The notes below the pieces were generated by a model. It saw only the letters and a list, made by a program, of their open reading frames with translations. It was not told the DNA's origin and made no database searches. Below are positions 8,889-17,240 of a stretch of 64,000 nt of DNA, piece after piece (the first letter of the stretch is position 1; each line of letters starts with the position of its first letter). The stretch lies in contig NZ_WKJP01000001.1 of the NCBI RefSeq assembly GCF_009674585.1, forward strand, positions 1,674,001 through 1,738,000. The letters are read 5' to 3'. The DNA comes from Haloferax marinisediminis (lineage in GTDB: Archaea; Halobacteriota; Halobacteria; Halobacteriales; Haloferacaceae). Made by a program: the position numbers and the translations under genes.

Positions 8889-9932
8889 ATGAACGAAGCC
8901 GACGTACGCGACCTCTTGCGTGCGGTCGAGGACCCCGACCTCGGAGACGACATCGTCTCGCTCGGTCTGGTCAACGCCATCGAAGTCGATGGCGACACCG
9001 CCCGCATCTCGCTCGCACTCGGGGCACCGTACTCCCCGACGGAGTCAGAAATCGGCCGACAGATTCGAGAGCTTCTCGCCGAGGAAGGGCTCGAAGCGGA
9101 CCTCACGGCCAAGATTCCGAGTGACCGCGCACCCGACGAAGAGGAAGTCCTCCCGGGCGTCAAGAACATCATCGCCGTCGCATCCGGAAAGGGTGGCGTC
9201 GGGAAGTCGACCGTCGCGGTCAACCTCGCTGCTGGCCTCTCGAAACTCGGCGCTCGCGTCGGCCTGTTCGACGCCGACATCTACGGGCCGAACGTCCCGC
9301 GGATGGTCGCCGCCGAAGAGGCACCGCAGGCGACCCAAGACCAGACGATTATCCCGCCGGAGAAGTACGGAATGAAGCTCATGTCGATGGCGTTCCTCGT
9401 CGGCGAGGACGACCCGGTCATCTGGCGCGGCCCGATGGTCCACCAACTGCTCACGCAACTCGTCGACGACGTGCAGTGGGGGAGTCTCGACTACCTCGTC
9501 CTCGACCTGCCACCGGGCACGGGCGACACGCAGCTGACCATCCTCCAGACGCTCCCACTCACCGGTGCCGTCATCGTCACGACGCCGCAGAACGTCGCCC
9601 TCGACGACGCCAACAAGGGTCTCCGAATGTTCGGCAAGCACGATACGAACGTCCTCGGCATCGTCGAGAACATGAGCACGTTCCGCTGCCCCGACTGCGG
9701 TGGCCACCACGACATCTTCGGTGCCGGTGGCGGCCGCGAGTTCGCCGCGTCGAACGACCTGCCGTTCCTCGGTGCACTCCCACTCGACCCGGCCGTCCGC
9801 GAAGGCGGCGACGGCGGGAAACCAATCGTCCTCGAAGACGACAACGAGACGGCCGACGCGTTCCGCGTGATGGTCGAAAACGTCGCCGACATGACCGGCA
9901 TCATCCAGCGTCGGCGGGTCAGCGAGCAATGA
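8889..9932 (+). CDS. apbC: Mrp/NBP35/ApbC family iron-sulfur cluster carrier ATPase
   Basis: 347-aa P-loop ATPase that binds and delivers Fe-S clusters in the cytosol. Residues 1-85 are a MIP18/DUF59 domain (ALGAPYSPTESEIGRQI). The deviant Walker A GKGGVGKS follows at about residues 100-107, with switch DADIYGPNVPRM and the family segment DLPPGTGDTQLT. The bridging-cluster motif CPDC is at about residues 264-267. Its stop overlaps the next gene's start (ATGA), so the two are coupled. Its divergent neighbour MoaA is an Fe-S enzyme, a plausible client. Confidence 0.92.
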   Translation: MNEADVRDLLRAVEDPDLGDDIVSLGLVNAIEVDGDTARISLALGAPYSPTESEIGRQIRELLAEEGLEADLTAKIPSDRAPDEEEVLPGVKNIIAVASGKGGVGKSTVAVNLAAGLSKLGARVGLFDADIYGPNVPRMVAAEEAPQATQDQTIIPPEKYGMKLMSMAFLVGEDDPVIWRGPMVHQLLTQLVDDVQWGSLDYLVLDLPPGTGDTQLTILQTLPLTGAVIVTTPQNVALDDANKGLRMFGKHDTNVLGIVENMSTFRCPDCGGHHDIFGAGGGREFAASNDLPFLGALPLDPAVREGGDGGKPIVLEDDNETADAFRVMVENVADMTGIIQRRRVSEQ

Positions 9933-10258
9933 GTGACGGCGGACAGTCCACACCCGAACAGGGCGCTGACGAGGTGACGGAGAACGCAAACGAGACAGCG
10001 GCGAGTGCAGACGAGGTGGACTGGGAGATGGCTCCGGACTCGGACGCCGAGTTCCCCGCAGACCCCGAGAAGGTCGCGTTGCTCCGCGAAATCGCCGACG
10101 ACGTGTACGGCGAGTCCTCGGAGAGCCGGCAGGTGTCGGCTATCCTCTACCGGGTGAGCGACCTCTACGACCCAGACGGTGACACGTCTCCCGAGGAGAT
10201 TTACCTCAACGTCCGCCACATCATGGATATCAAGGCCCAAGGCGGCCTCGACCGCTAA
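9929..10258 (+). CDS. conserved haloarchaeal protein, translationally coupled to ApbC
   Basis: 109-aa acidic protein of unknown function. The first 40 residues are low-complexity (T, E, A, D), probably disordered; residues 45-109 look helical (ADPEKVALLREIADDVYGE; SAILYRVSDLYDPDG; PEEIYLNVRHIMDIK). The start ATG shares ATGA with the ApbC stop, which fixes the start. No CxxC or catalytic motif is seen. The coupling suggests a job linked to Fe-S cluster delivery, but that is only inference from position. Confidence 0.75.
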   Translation: MSDGGQSTPEQGADEVTENANETAASADEVDWEMAPDSDAEFPADPEKVALLREIADDVYGESSESRQVSAILYRVSDLYDPDGDTSPEEIYLNVRHIMDIKAQGGLDR

Positions 10259-10445
10259 GTTTCGTCGTACCCTCTCGCGTCGCTTCTTCCGTGCTGTTTC
10301 GCGTTCCACTTTCACTCACGCGATGACACAGGTTCTCACATGAGCATCCCACACACTCCCCGAGACGACAGTCTCTGGAAATTTCACTTTCACTCTGCAT
10401 CCATGGCTCGCACTTTACCCGCGTCACCGCGACGTACGAGTCGAG

Positions 10446-11138
10446 ATGGGAACTGACACGCTGTCGGCGTGTCCGCGACTCGAACCCGGTGTGACGCTGC
10501 TTCGTCGCTCCGGAGAGACACCCCACGCGCTCCACCGACTGGTCACTGCCGAACTCGCTCGGCGGGAGGGAAGCGCCTACTGGGTCGATTCGCGGAACGA
10601 CGCCGTCACACACGCACTCTACGAACACGCGCAGTCCAGACGGACACTCCGCGGCCTCCGAATCGCACGGGCGTTCACCGCTTACCAGCACCACGAACTC
10701 GTCTCGTCGCTTCCGAGTCGTGTCTCGTCGCGGACGTCGCTCGTCGTCGTCCCGCGACTCCCGGCGCTCTACCGCGACCCAGACGTTCCCGCGGGCGAGG
10801 CACGGACGTTGTTCGACGCTGCTGTGACCATCCTCGATGCGCTCGCCGAGTCACTGTCCGTGCCGGTACTCGTGACCGCACGCGAGGGCGTCGACGACCA
10901 GTTCACCGACGCACTCGCAGACACTGCAGACCGGACCGTCGAGTGTCACGATACCCGCGAAGGCGTCGCGTTCGCCGGTGACGACGTACAGACGCTGGCG
11001 TACCACCACCGCGACTACTGGCAGACGACGATTCCGTACTGGGTCGAACTGCTCGGCGTCGCACCCGAAGGAGACCTCGCCCACGTCGGCCCTGCATCGG
11101 TCACGACCCTCGACGCAGTCGCGGCGGAGGGATGGTGA
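10446..11138 (+). CDS. RecA/RadA-like protein with degenerate ATP-binding motifs (PolB2 cassette gene 1)
   Basis: 230-aa protein. Segment order matches a RecA-fold core: GVTLLRRSGETPHALHRLV sits where Walker A should be but lacks GKT; EGSAYWVDSRN matches the strand after helix 1; RIARAFTAYQHHELVSSL matches RadA's 'iARaynsnHQ' segment; SLVVVPRLPALYRD sits at Walker B with the acidic residue replaced (VPRL); then VPVLVTARE. So it looks like a RecA paralogue that no longer hydrolyses ATP. It overlaps or abuts the next gene and the PolB2 gene. RecA-like partners of altered polymerases (bacterial ImuA) are the closest functional analogy; this is inference. Confidence 0.7.
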   Translation: MGTDTLSACPRLEPGVTLLRRSGETPHALHRLVTAELARREGSAYWVDSRNDAVTHALYEHAQSRRTLRGLRIARAFTAYQHHELVSSLPSRVSSRTSLVVVPRLPALYRDPDVPAGEARTLFDAAVTILDALAESLSVPVLVTAREGVDDQFTDALADTADRTVECHDTREGVAFAGDDVQTLAYHHRDYWQTTIPYWVELLGVAPEGDLAHVGPASVTTLDAVAAEGW

Positions 11139-11401
11139 TGGGACGGACGAATCCGACGTACCGTGACGCGCTTCGACGGTATCGCGACTCGTGGGCACCG
11201 TACCGTCGCGCCCTCCGTGCTGAGGCGAAAGCCGACTTCGACCGGTTGTTCGAGCGCGCGCACGAACACGCGGCCGCGGCGGGTCACGCGAACCCCGCCG
11301 ACCCGCATCGTGCAGTCGTCCTCTCGATGCTCCTCTCACAGGAGCGTGAACTGCGTCGCCTCCGAGAACGTCTCGATTCCGCGTCCGAAGCGAGCGAGTA
11401 A
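11138..11401 (+). CDS. small helical protein (PolB2 cassette gene 2)
   Basis: 87-aa basic/acidic helical protein of unknown function: MGRTNPTYRDALRRYRDSW, ARAHEHAAAAGHANPADPHR, and a leucine/arginine-rich C-terminal helix (QERELRRLRERLDSA) that could form a coiled coil. The ATG at 11138 overlaps the upstream stop as TGATG; an in-frame ATG at 11132 is the alternative. Its stop lies 2 bp before the GTG of the polymerase. The tight packing argues for one three-gene operon and a small adaptor role. Confidence 0.7.
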   Translation: MGRTNPTYRDALRRYRDSWAPYRRALRAEAKADFDRLFERAHEHAAAAGHANPADPHRAVVLSMLLSQERELRRLRERLDSASEASE

Positions 11402-11403
11402 CC

Positions 11404-13530
11404 GTGTTCGCGGTCGACTTCGACGGTGACGACGTCGTCGAATGGCACCTCACTGACGCTGGTGCCCAGTCTCACCGCGTGACCGACTACATACCGGAAC
11501 TGTACGTTTCGGGGCCGGATTCGGTCCTCGCCGACCTCGAACGACGACTCCGTGCGGACCCCGCCGTCGCCGACGTTGGCTACGACCGACTGTACCCCCG
11601 CCTCGACTCGCGCGAGCGAACCGAGGTGCTCCGCGTCGCTGTCGTAGCCCCGCGAGGTGTTCGCCGACTCGCTCGTCGCCTCCGCGACGACCTGCTCGGC
11701 CGCGTCTCACCCGGCAGTGCCCGCTTCTACAACGTGGACCTCTCGCCGGGATTTCGGTACTGCGTGCAGACCGAGACTGTCCCCGTTCCATCTCGTCGAC
11801 CCCGCACACTTCGGCTCTCCCTCCCCGAGAAATCACTCGCCGACGGCGACCTCTCGGCGCTGTCAGTCGCCGGAAAATCAGTCGATGGCGACGAACGCGA
11901 CGCAACCGAGACGGCGTGTGAGGAACTCGCCGAACAGGACCCGGACGTTCTCGTCGTGAGTTCCGCACGTCTCCTACCGCTTCTGCGTGACTGCGCCACG
12001 AAGTTCGAACTCGACTGCCCACTCGGCCGCGACCCGAATCGTGGACTGGAGCGACTCGCTGGCGGAAACACCGTCGTGAGTTACGGAACGGTGCGACACT
12101 CACCGGCCAGATACGCCGTCCCGGGCCGAGCAATCGTCGACACCGGGAACAGTTTCCTGTGGGCAGAGTCGCGACTCGACGGCCTGTGCTATCTCGTCGA
12201 GCGCTCGTGGAAACCGCTGCAAGAGGCGTCGTGGGCGAGTATCGGCAACGTGCTGACGGCGATGCAGATTCGTGAGGCGATGGCCCGCGACGTGCTCGTT
12301 CCGTGGAACAAACGCCGCCCGGAGACGTTCAAATCCGTCGAGACGCTCCACGCCGCCGACCGAGGCGGCTTCACCTTCGACCCGGTGGTCGGCCTCCACG
12401 AAGACGTGGTCGAACTCGACTTCGCCTCGCTGTATCCGCGAATCATCTGCGAGTGGAACATCTCGCCGGACACCCTCGGCTGTGACTGCCACGCCGGCCG
12501 CGCCGACATCCCAGAACTCGACTACACCATCTGTGACCGTCGAGGATTCCTGCCCGACGTCCTCGAACCATTGCTCGCAGACAGGCGCCGACTCAAACGT
12601 GAGGCCAGCGAGGCCGAGGCCGCAGGCGATGAATCGGCCGCCGCGTCGGCACGGGCGAAGTCGGGTGCCATCAAGTGGGTGCTCGTGTCATGTTTCGGCT
12701 ATCAGGGCTACCGAAACGCGAAGTTCGGTCGTATCGAGTGCCACGAGGCTATCAACGCCGTCGCCCGTGACCTGCTCTTGCGGGCCAAAGAACGGGCCGA
12801 AGACGGTGGGTGGCGCGTCGTCCACGGCATCGTCGACAGTCTGTGGCTGACGCGTGCCCGCGACGACCCACAGTCTCCCACTGACCTCGCCGCCACGGTG
12901 ACCGACGACTGTGGGATTCCGCTCGAAGTCGAAGCGACGTACGACTGGGTGTGTTTCGTCCCGACGCGCCGGATGGACCGCGGTGCGCTGACGCGCTACT
13001 TCGGTCGCACACGAGACGGCGACTTCGTCTACAAAGGCATCGAGATTCGCCAGCGAAGCACGCCCGAGTTCGTCGCCGACGCCCAGCGCGACCTGATTTC
13101 GACGCTCGACAGACACCGCGACCCAGCGGCGGTCTGTGACCGACTCGTTCGCCATCGCACGCGACTCCGGCGGTCCGACGTTCCGACCGACGAACTGCTC
13201 GTGACGAGTCGGCTCTCGAAGGCCCCTGCGGACTACGACCGCAACACGCTCGTCGCCGCTGCCGGGAACCGGTCTGTCGAACTCGGAGTACCGCGCGAAC
13301 CGGGGCAGTCAGTTCGATACGTCGTCGCCGACGAGGACGGCCGCGGCACCGACCGGGTTCGACTCGACTTCGAACGCCCCGGTGTGGACGACGTCGACGT
13401 CGGCTACTACGACCGTCTCCTGATTCGGGCGGCCGAGAGCGTGGTCTCGCCGTTCGGGTGGGACAGAAATCGAATTCGGCGGTATCTCTCGCCGGGGCGG
13501 GATGCGTCGTTACGTGGCTGGCTCGACTGA
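11404..13530 (+). CDS. polB2: B-family DNA polymerase PolB2 with altered catalytic motifs
   Basis: 708-aa PolB-fold protein, GTG start 2 bp after the previous stop. Motif A (ELDFASLYPRII) keeps Asp at about residue 339. Motif B is KWVLVSCFG (Lys 424), where KxxxNSxYG is usual. Motif C reads HGIVDS instead of YGDTDS: the first Asp is Ile (about 476), the second is kept (478). The N-terminal half aligns with PolB N/exonuclease regions (AVDFDGDDVVEWHL; DPDVLVVSSARLL) but lacks the exonuclease acidic residues. This is the pattern of the archaeal PolB2 group, described as inactivated or error-prone (Rogozin and colleagues; Dpo2 work in Sulfolobus). A replicative role is unlikely; translesion synthesis or scaffolding is likelier. 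Confidence 0.85.
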   Translation: MFAVDFDGDDVVEWHLTDAGAQSHRVTDYIPELYVSGPDSVLADLERRLRADPAVADVGYDRLYPRLDSRERTEVLRVAVVAPRGVRRLARRLRDDLLGRVSPGSARFYNVDLSPGFRYCVQTETVPVPSRRPRTLRLSLPEKSLADGDLSALSVAGKSVDGDERDATETACEELAEQDPDVLVVSSARLLPLLRDCATKFELDCPLGRDPNRGLERLAGGNTVVSYGTVRHSPARYAVPGRAIVDTGNSFLWAESRLDGLCYLVERSWKPLQEASWASIGNVLTAMQIREAMARDVLVPWNKRRPETFKSVETLHAADRGGFTFDPVVGLHEDVVELDFASLYPRIICEWNISPDTLGCDCHAGRADIPELDYTICDRRGFLPDVLEPLLADRRRLKREASEAEAAGDESAAASARAKSGAIKWVLVSCFGYQGYRNAKFGRIECHEAINAVARDLLLRAKERAEDGGWRVVHGIVDSLWLTRARDDPQSPTDLAATVTDDCGIPLEVEATYDWVCFVPTRRMDRGALTRYFGRTRDGDFVYKGIEIRQRSTPEFVADAQRDLISTLDRHRDPAAVCDRLVRHRTRLRRSDVPTDELLVTSRLSKAPADYDRNTLVAAAGNRSVELGVPREPGQSVRYVVADEDGRGTDRVRLDFERPGVDDVDVGYYDRLLIRAAESVVSPFGWDRNRIRRYLSPGRDASLRGWLD

Positions 13531-13572
13531 CGAGACCGAGGCGGTTTTGATTCCAGAGTCGAACCTAGGGTC

Positions 13573-14208
13573 GTGGACGCACACCAACGCCAGTTCCGGA
13601 ACCCCTTCTCGATGGACACCGCCTGCACGAACTGCGAGGCCCTCTGTGAGGTCCGCGAGCAGGTCGTCCACGGCTACGGCGACGTGGGCGCAGAGTTCCT
13701 CTTCGTCGGCGAGGCACCGAGTGCGGACGCAGAGCGAACGGGCGTCCCCTTCACCGGTGACGACGCGGGCGAGCGTGTCCAGCGAATCCTCGGTGAACTC
13801 GGCTTTTCGCGCTCCGACCCCGACGCCGAGGAACCCGACGTGCAGAACGTCTTTCTCACGTATCTGACCCGCTGTCGACACCCCGAACGCGGCCCGACAG
13901 ACAACGAAATCTCGACGTGTGAACCCTTCTTGAATGCCGAGATTCGGATGATAAACCCGCACATCATCGTCCCCGTCGGACAGGCCGCACTGGAGGCGCT
14001 CGCGTTCGATTACACGACACGCGCGGCAGACAGTTTCGACGTGGAAGCCGAACACGCGACGACAATCCGCGGCCGTGGGTTCGAACTCGTGCCGATGATG
14101 GACCCCGACAAGCAGACCGACGCAGACACCGAGGCGTTCGTCGAACACGTTCGTGAGTCGGTGTTCAGTCGCGATTACCGCCAGACGAAAGGCCGCCGGA
14201 GTCGCTGA
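13573..14208 (+). CDS. uracil-DNA-glycosylase superfamily protein (Fe-S type, non-canonical active site)
   Basis: 211 aa from a GTG start (ATG alternative at 13612). Family 4/5-like features: CTNC near residue 17, a second cysteine pair C-x14-C (TRCRH...STC) that would complete a 4Fe-4S site, motif GEAPSADAERTGVPFTG, and VPVGQAAL. The usual catalytic positions differ: the Asn of 'ITNVVKCR' is Tyr (LTYLTRCR), and the HPA/HPS motif is replaced by MMDPDK. Uracil removal is therefore uncertain; it may recognise another lesion or only bind DNA. It lies 42 bp downstream of PolB2 on the same strand, supporting a repair context. Confidence 0.75.
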   Translation: MDAHQRQFRNPFSMDTACTNCEALCEVREQVVHGYGDVGAEFLFVGEAPSADAERTGVPFTGDDAGERVQRILGELGFSRSDPDAEEPDVQNVFLTYLTRCRHPERGPTDNEISTCEPFLNAEIRMINPHIIVPVGQAALEALAFDYTTRAADSFDVEAEHATTIRGRGFELVPMMDPDKQTDADTEAFVEHVRESVFSRDYRQTKGRRSR

Positions 14209-14260
14209 CGCGAGAACGACAAGCGGCGGGTTCAAGGGTTCGCCGGCGTGAAGAGAGAGT

Positions 14261-15016
14261 ATGACCGTCATCGCCGTCCTCGCCGAACCGCCGCGGCCCG
14301 GGTTGGTACTCCCAGACCTCGCGGAGACGAGTCCGCTCACGGAACGAGAGGCCGCAGACCTCTACGCCGCGATGCTCAAGGACATCTGCATCGCCGTCGA
14401 GCGGTCGGGTGGCGACCTGCTCGTGAACTACCGTTCTGACGACGACCTCCCGGACGAGTTCGTCGGCGACGTCTCCGCAGAAGCAGAGGTTCGGAGCATC
14501 GTCACCGACGCGCTCGGCGGCACGGACGACGTTCGATTCGAACCGCAGGTCGGCTCGACGTTCTCTGCCCGTGCCGGCAACACCGTCACACACCTCCTCG
14601 AAGAGGAAGCGGTCCACTCAGTCGCCGTTGTCCGCCCCAACGTGCCACAACTCGGGCGCACACACATCGACAGTGCCGCGATGAAGCTTCGCAGTACGCC
14701 CGTCGTTCTCGGGCCATCGACCGAGGGCCGTGTCTACTTCTCTGGCTTCCGCGAGCCGTTCGACTTCACCGACGCCTACGCAGATCCGGAAGTCGAGACA
14801 CTCGCAGAACACGCAGACGACGCCGAGTTGGGGCTGGACTACATCCAGATGCTCTCAGTCGTCGAGACGGGTGCCGACCTCGCGACGCTCGTCCCGATAC
14901 TGCGCTCGCGGGTCGAAGCAGAGCGCGTCGTCCCCGAGCACACGACGACGCTCGTGTTCGAAGCGGGCCTCCGCGTCGAGTCGGACGACGGGGTTCTCGG
15001 ACTCGTCCGCGACTAA
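14261..15016 (+). CDS. DUF2064-like glycosyltransferase-fold protein
   Basis: 251-aa protein resembling the DUF2064 (GT-A/nucleotidyltransferase-fold) group: TVIAVLAEPPRPG at the N-terminus, VAVVRPNVPQLGRTHIDSA in place of the usual 'GSDcPgl' region, and VVLGPSTEGRVYFSGF matching the family's 'vlGPaeDGGYyliGl'. The changed central residues (RPN instead of SDC/SDS; EGR instead of DGG) suggest altered substrate binding. Substrate unknown. It follows the UDG-like gene by 52 bp on the same strand and may be co-transcribed. Confidence 0.6.
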   Translation: MTVIAVLAEPPRPGLVLPDLAETSPLTEREAADLYAAMLKDICIAVERSGGDLLVNYRSDDDLPDEFVGDVSAEAEVRSIVTDALGGTDDVRFEPQVGSTFSARAGNTVTHLLEEEAVHSVAVVRPNVPQLGRTHIDSAAMKLRSTPVVLGPSTEGRVYFSGFREPFDFTDAYADPEVETLAEHADDAELGLDYIQMLSVVETGADLATLVPILRSRVEAERVVPEHTTTLVFEAGLRVESDDGVLGLVRD

Positions 15017-15063
15017 CCGAGAACGACAACTCTTAGGTACCTGAATCAAAACTGTCGCACGAA

Positions 15064-15147
15064 GGTGGGATGGCGGAGCGGCCTAACGCGCCTGCCTTGA
15101 AAGCAGGTTTCCTCACGGAATCCTGGGTTCAAATCCCAGTCCCACCG
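15064..15147 (+). tRNA. tRNA-Ser(TGA)
   Basis: Acceptor GGTGGGA pairs with TCCCACC; the anticodon stem-loop CCTGC-CTTGAAA-GCAGG gives anticodon TGA; a long class II variable arm and T-loop TTCAAAT follow. CCA is not encoded. A near-perfect copy of its 3' end lies 120 bp downstream. Confidence 0.95.
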
Positions 15148-15218
15148 CATTCTGACGCGAACTACACCGCGAGCACCGCGTAGCGTGTGCTCGCCTCCGT
15201 GAGCGTCGAATCGGTCCA

Positions 15219-15295
15219 CTGGGATTTGAAGCAGGGAGCGACGCGAACGGAGTGAGCAGAGCGAGTGGGGTTCAAATCCCAGACCCACCGCATCC
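15219..15295 (+). repeat. tRNA-Ser 3'-end duplicate with inverted T-arm
   Basis: Bases 15271-15292 repeat the T-arm/acceptor 3' part of the tRNA just upstream (21 of 22 bases, t to a in the acceptor), and 15219-15230 (ctgggatttgaa) is the exact inverse complement of its T-arm half. Between them is a gagcgacgcgaacggagtgagc-type dyad. It cannot be a whole tRNA. The same design follows tRNA-Glu and tRNA-Leu in this window. Confidence 0.8.
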
Positions 15296-15365
15296 TCGGA
15301 AAACCACGAGTACACACCTCCGCACTGGGAGAAGACATTAGCTACCTGCGAGTGCGATAGTAGCT

Positions 15366-15806
15366 ATGAGCGACGAGCGTGTGACTCTCCACCCGGCCGA
15401 CAGCAGACTCTCGTACGTCGAGGGCCTGCTCGACGCCAACGACTTACCGTCCCGTGACGTTCGGTCGAAGCCGGACTGTTTCTCCATCGGATACGTCGAT
15501 GGCACGCCAATCGGCATCGGCGGCATCGAGCGATATGGATCCGATGGATTGCTCCGGTCGGTCGTCGTCGAATCTGCCGCGCGAGGGGAAGGACTCGGAA
15601 CCGCCCTCTGTGACGCGCTCGAAGCGGAGGCACGGGCCGCCGGTATCGACACGCTCTACCTACTCACGACGACGGCGCGCGCGTTCTTCGCCGGCCGTGG
15701 ATACGAGGAGATCGAGCGAACAGACCCGCCGGTCACGATTCAAGAGACCACAGAGTTCGACGACCTCTGTCCCTCGACGGCCACCTGTATGAAGAAATCA
15801 CTGTAA
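15366..15806 (+). CDS. GNAT family N-acetyltransferase (ArsN2-like)
   Basis: 146-aa acetyl-CoA-dependent N-acetyltransferase. The CoA-binding motif A (VVVESAARGEGLGTALCDAL, R/Q-x2-G-x-G form) is at about residues 66-85. The following LYLLTTTARAFFAGRGYEEIER resembles the ArsN2 arsinothricin-acetyltransferase-like group. No arsenic genes lie nearby, so substrate is open. The gene stands alone between the tRNA-Ser repeat and the DUF5785-type gene. Confidence 0.8.
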   Translation: MSDERVTLHPADSRLSYVEGLLDANDLPSRDVRSKPDCFSIGYVDGTPIGIGGIERYGSDGLLRSVVVESAARGEGLGTALCDALEAEARAAGIDTLYLLTTTARAFFAGRGYEEIERTDPPVTIQETTEFDDLCPSTATCMKKSL

Positions 15807-16000
15807 CGTGGATTCGCTCCGCTGAGCTGCCGCTCACATCTCCGCTCGGTCGCTGGACCCGACGGCCCGGAAGAACTGTAATTCAATCATCACTCTCTCG
15901 CCCCGTGAGCGTCGAAGTTGCCAACAGTCACTGTCAAATCCCGCATGACAGATATCAACAAATGCGTAACGGCTTTGAATCGGCCTCCCAACACTCGGGT

Positions 16001-16321
16001 ATGGATTGGCCACACGACCCGGACGGCGAAGAAGGGAGCGAAGGAGGCCGGAAGTACGGCCAGGCGATTATCGCGAAGAAAATCGACGAAGGCGAAGACT
16101 TCCCGCTGAACAAATCGGAGTTCGTCGCGGAGTTCGGCGACGACCCGATTCGCCTCGACTACGAGCGCGTCGTCTCGCTCTCGGAGATTTTCGAGCACGT
16201 CGACGGCGAGGAGTTCGGTGACTTCGTGGAACTGCACAAGGCAGTCGGGAAAGCCATGCGCGACAACGGCTTCTGGTTCTACGAGGGTGCCGACAAGTTC
16301 GTGAAAGGCAAGAAAGCGTAA
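16001..16321 (+). CDS. conserved haloarchaeal protein, probably DUF5785 family
   Basis: 106-aa acidic protein starting MDWPHDPDGEEGSEGGRKY, a start typical of a haloarchaea-only family I recall as DUF5785. The rest (IIAKKIDEGEDFPLNKSEFV; RVVSLSEIFEHVDGEEF; FWFYEGADKFVKGKK) looks like a small helical, possibly nucleic-acid-associated fold, but no catalytic motif is seen. An upstream GTG at 15905 is in frame, but the extension is low-complexity and unlike the acidic family start, so ATG 16001 is chosen. It converges on udk, 37 bp away. Confidence 0.75.
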   Translation: MDWPHDPDGEEGSEGGRKYGQAIIAKKIDEGEDFPLNKSEFVAEFGDDPIRLDYERVVSLSEIFEHVDGEEFGDFVELHKAVGKAMRDNGFWFYEGADKFVKGKKA

Positions 16322-16358
16322 ACGACCGACGGGCTGTTTCTGGATTCTCTTCGACCGG

Positions 16359-17054
16359 CTAGTTGACCGGTCCGTCGAACGTAGTCCGTTCTTGGACTTC
16401 CTGTTCGATAGCTTCGCGTTCCCACGTGCGCGTCTCGTCGCCTTCGACTTCGGCTTGGACTTTCTCTTCGAGGAGTGTGACGGCGACGCTGTTCGCGCCT
16501 TCAGGGATGATGAGGTCTGCGTGTTTCTTCGTCGGCTCGATGAACTGCTCGTGCATCGGTTTGACCGTCGAGAGATACTGGTCGATGACGCCCTGTAAGT
16601 CGCGCCCGCGGTCGATGGCGTCACGCTGGATGCGGCGAAGGATTCGGACGTCGGCGTCAGTCTCGACGTAGAGTCGCAAGTCGAGCATCTCGTTGACGTT
16701 CTCGTCGTAGAGTGCGAGAATTCCTTCGAGGATGATGACGTCGGTTGGCTCGACGGTCACCCGCTCCGGCTTTCGGTTGTGGACCTCGAAGTCGTACTGC
16801 GGCATCTCGACCGACCGCCCTTCGAGCAGTTCGGCCAGCTGGTCGCGCAGGAGGTCCCACTCGAACGCCGAGGGGTGGTCGTAGTTCATCTGCTCGCGCT
16901 CGTCCATCTCGAGATGGCTCTGGTCTTTGTAGTAGTTGTCAATTGGAATCCGCGTCACTGACTCACCGACGTTTTCGGTGATGAGTCGGGACACGGTGGT
17001 CTTGCCGGCACCACTGCCCCCGGCGATGCCGATGACGAACGACGGAATAGTCAT
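16359..17054 (-). CDS. udk: uridine kinase
   Basis: 231-aa P-loop kinase that phosphorylates uridine/cytidine in pyrimidine salvage. Walker A GGSGAGKTT is at about residues 12-20; IPIDNYYKD and YDHPSAFEWDLL are typical uridine-kinase substrate motifs; PTDVIILEGILALYDENV carries the Walker B-like strand; RILRRIQRDAIDRGRDLQGV is the lid. The last 15 residues are an acidic extension. It sits alone on the minus strand, divergent from the binding-protein gene at 17241. Confidence 0.93.
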   Translation of the reverse strand: MTIPSFVIGIAGGSGAGKTTVSRLITENVGESVTRIPIDNYYKDQSHLEMDEREQMNYDHPSAFEWDLLRDQLAELLEGRSVEMPQYDFEVHNRKPERVTVEPTDVIILEGILALYDENVNEMLDLRLYVETDADVRILRRIQRDAIDRGRDLQGVIDQYLSTVKPMHEQFIEPTKKHADLIIPEGANSVAVTLLEEKVQAEVEGDETRTWEREAIEQEVQERTTFDGPVN

Positions 17055-17208
17055 CTACCAAAAAACACCCCGCGATGGGTTTGAACACAGCGATTCACGC
17101 CGTTCGTCATTCTCGTATATAATACGCGATGATTGATGATGACACGCAGATGTTCCTCGCACCGCCGTCCAGCGCAATTTTGGCGGTTTCAAAAACACAT
17201 GGAGTAAA

Positions 17209-17216
17209 TTTTATAA
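17209..17216 (+). promoter_or_regulatory. TATA box of the binding-protein gene
   Basis: ttttataa ends 25 bp before the ATG at 17241, the spacing of a leaderless haloarchaeal promoter, within an AT-rich island (aaattttataag) preceded by C/A-rich bases. Confidence 0.6.
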
Positions 17217-17240
17217 GCAGTAGTTGCTATTGGCTCACAC

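Noticed and set aside
15268..15295. Second tRNA-Ser gene
   Set aside because: Only the T-arm and acceptor 3' half are present; no D-arm or anticodon arm.
15905..16000. N-terminal extension of the DUF5785-type protein from a GTG
   Set aside because: The extension does not fit the acidic MDWPHDPDGEE start typical of the family.
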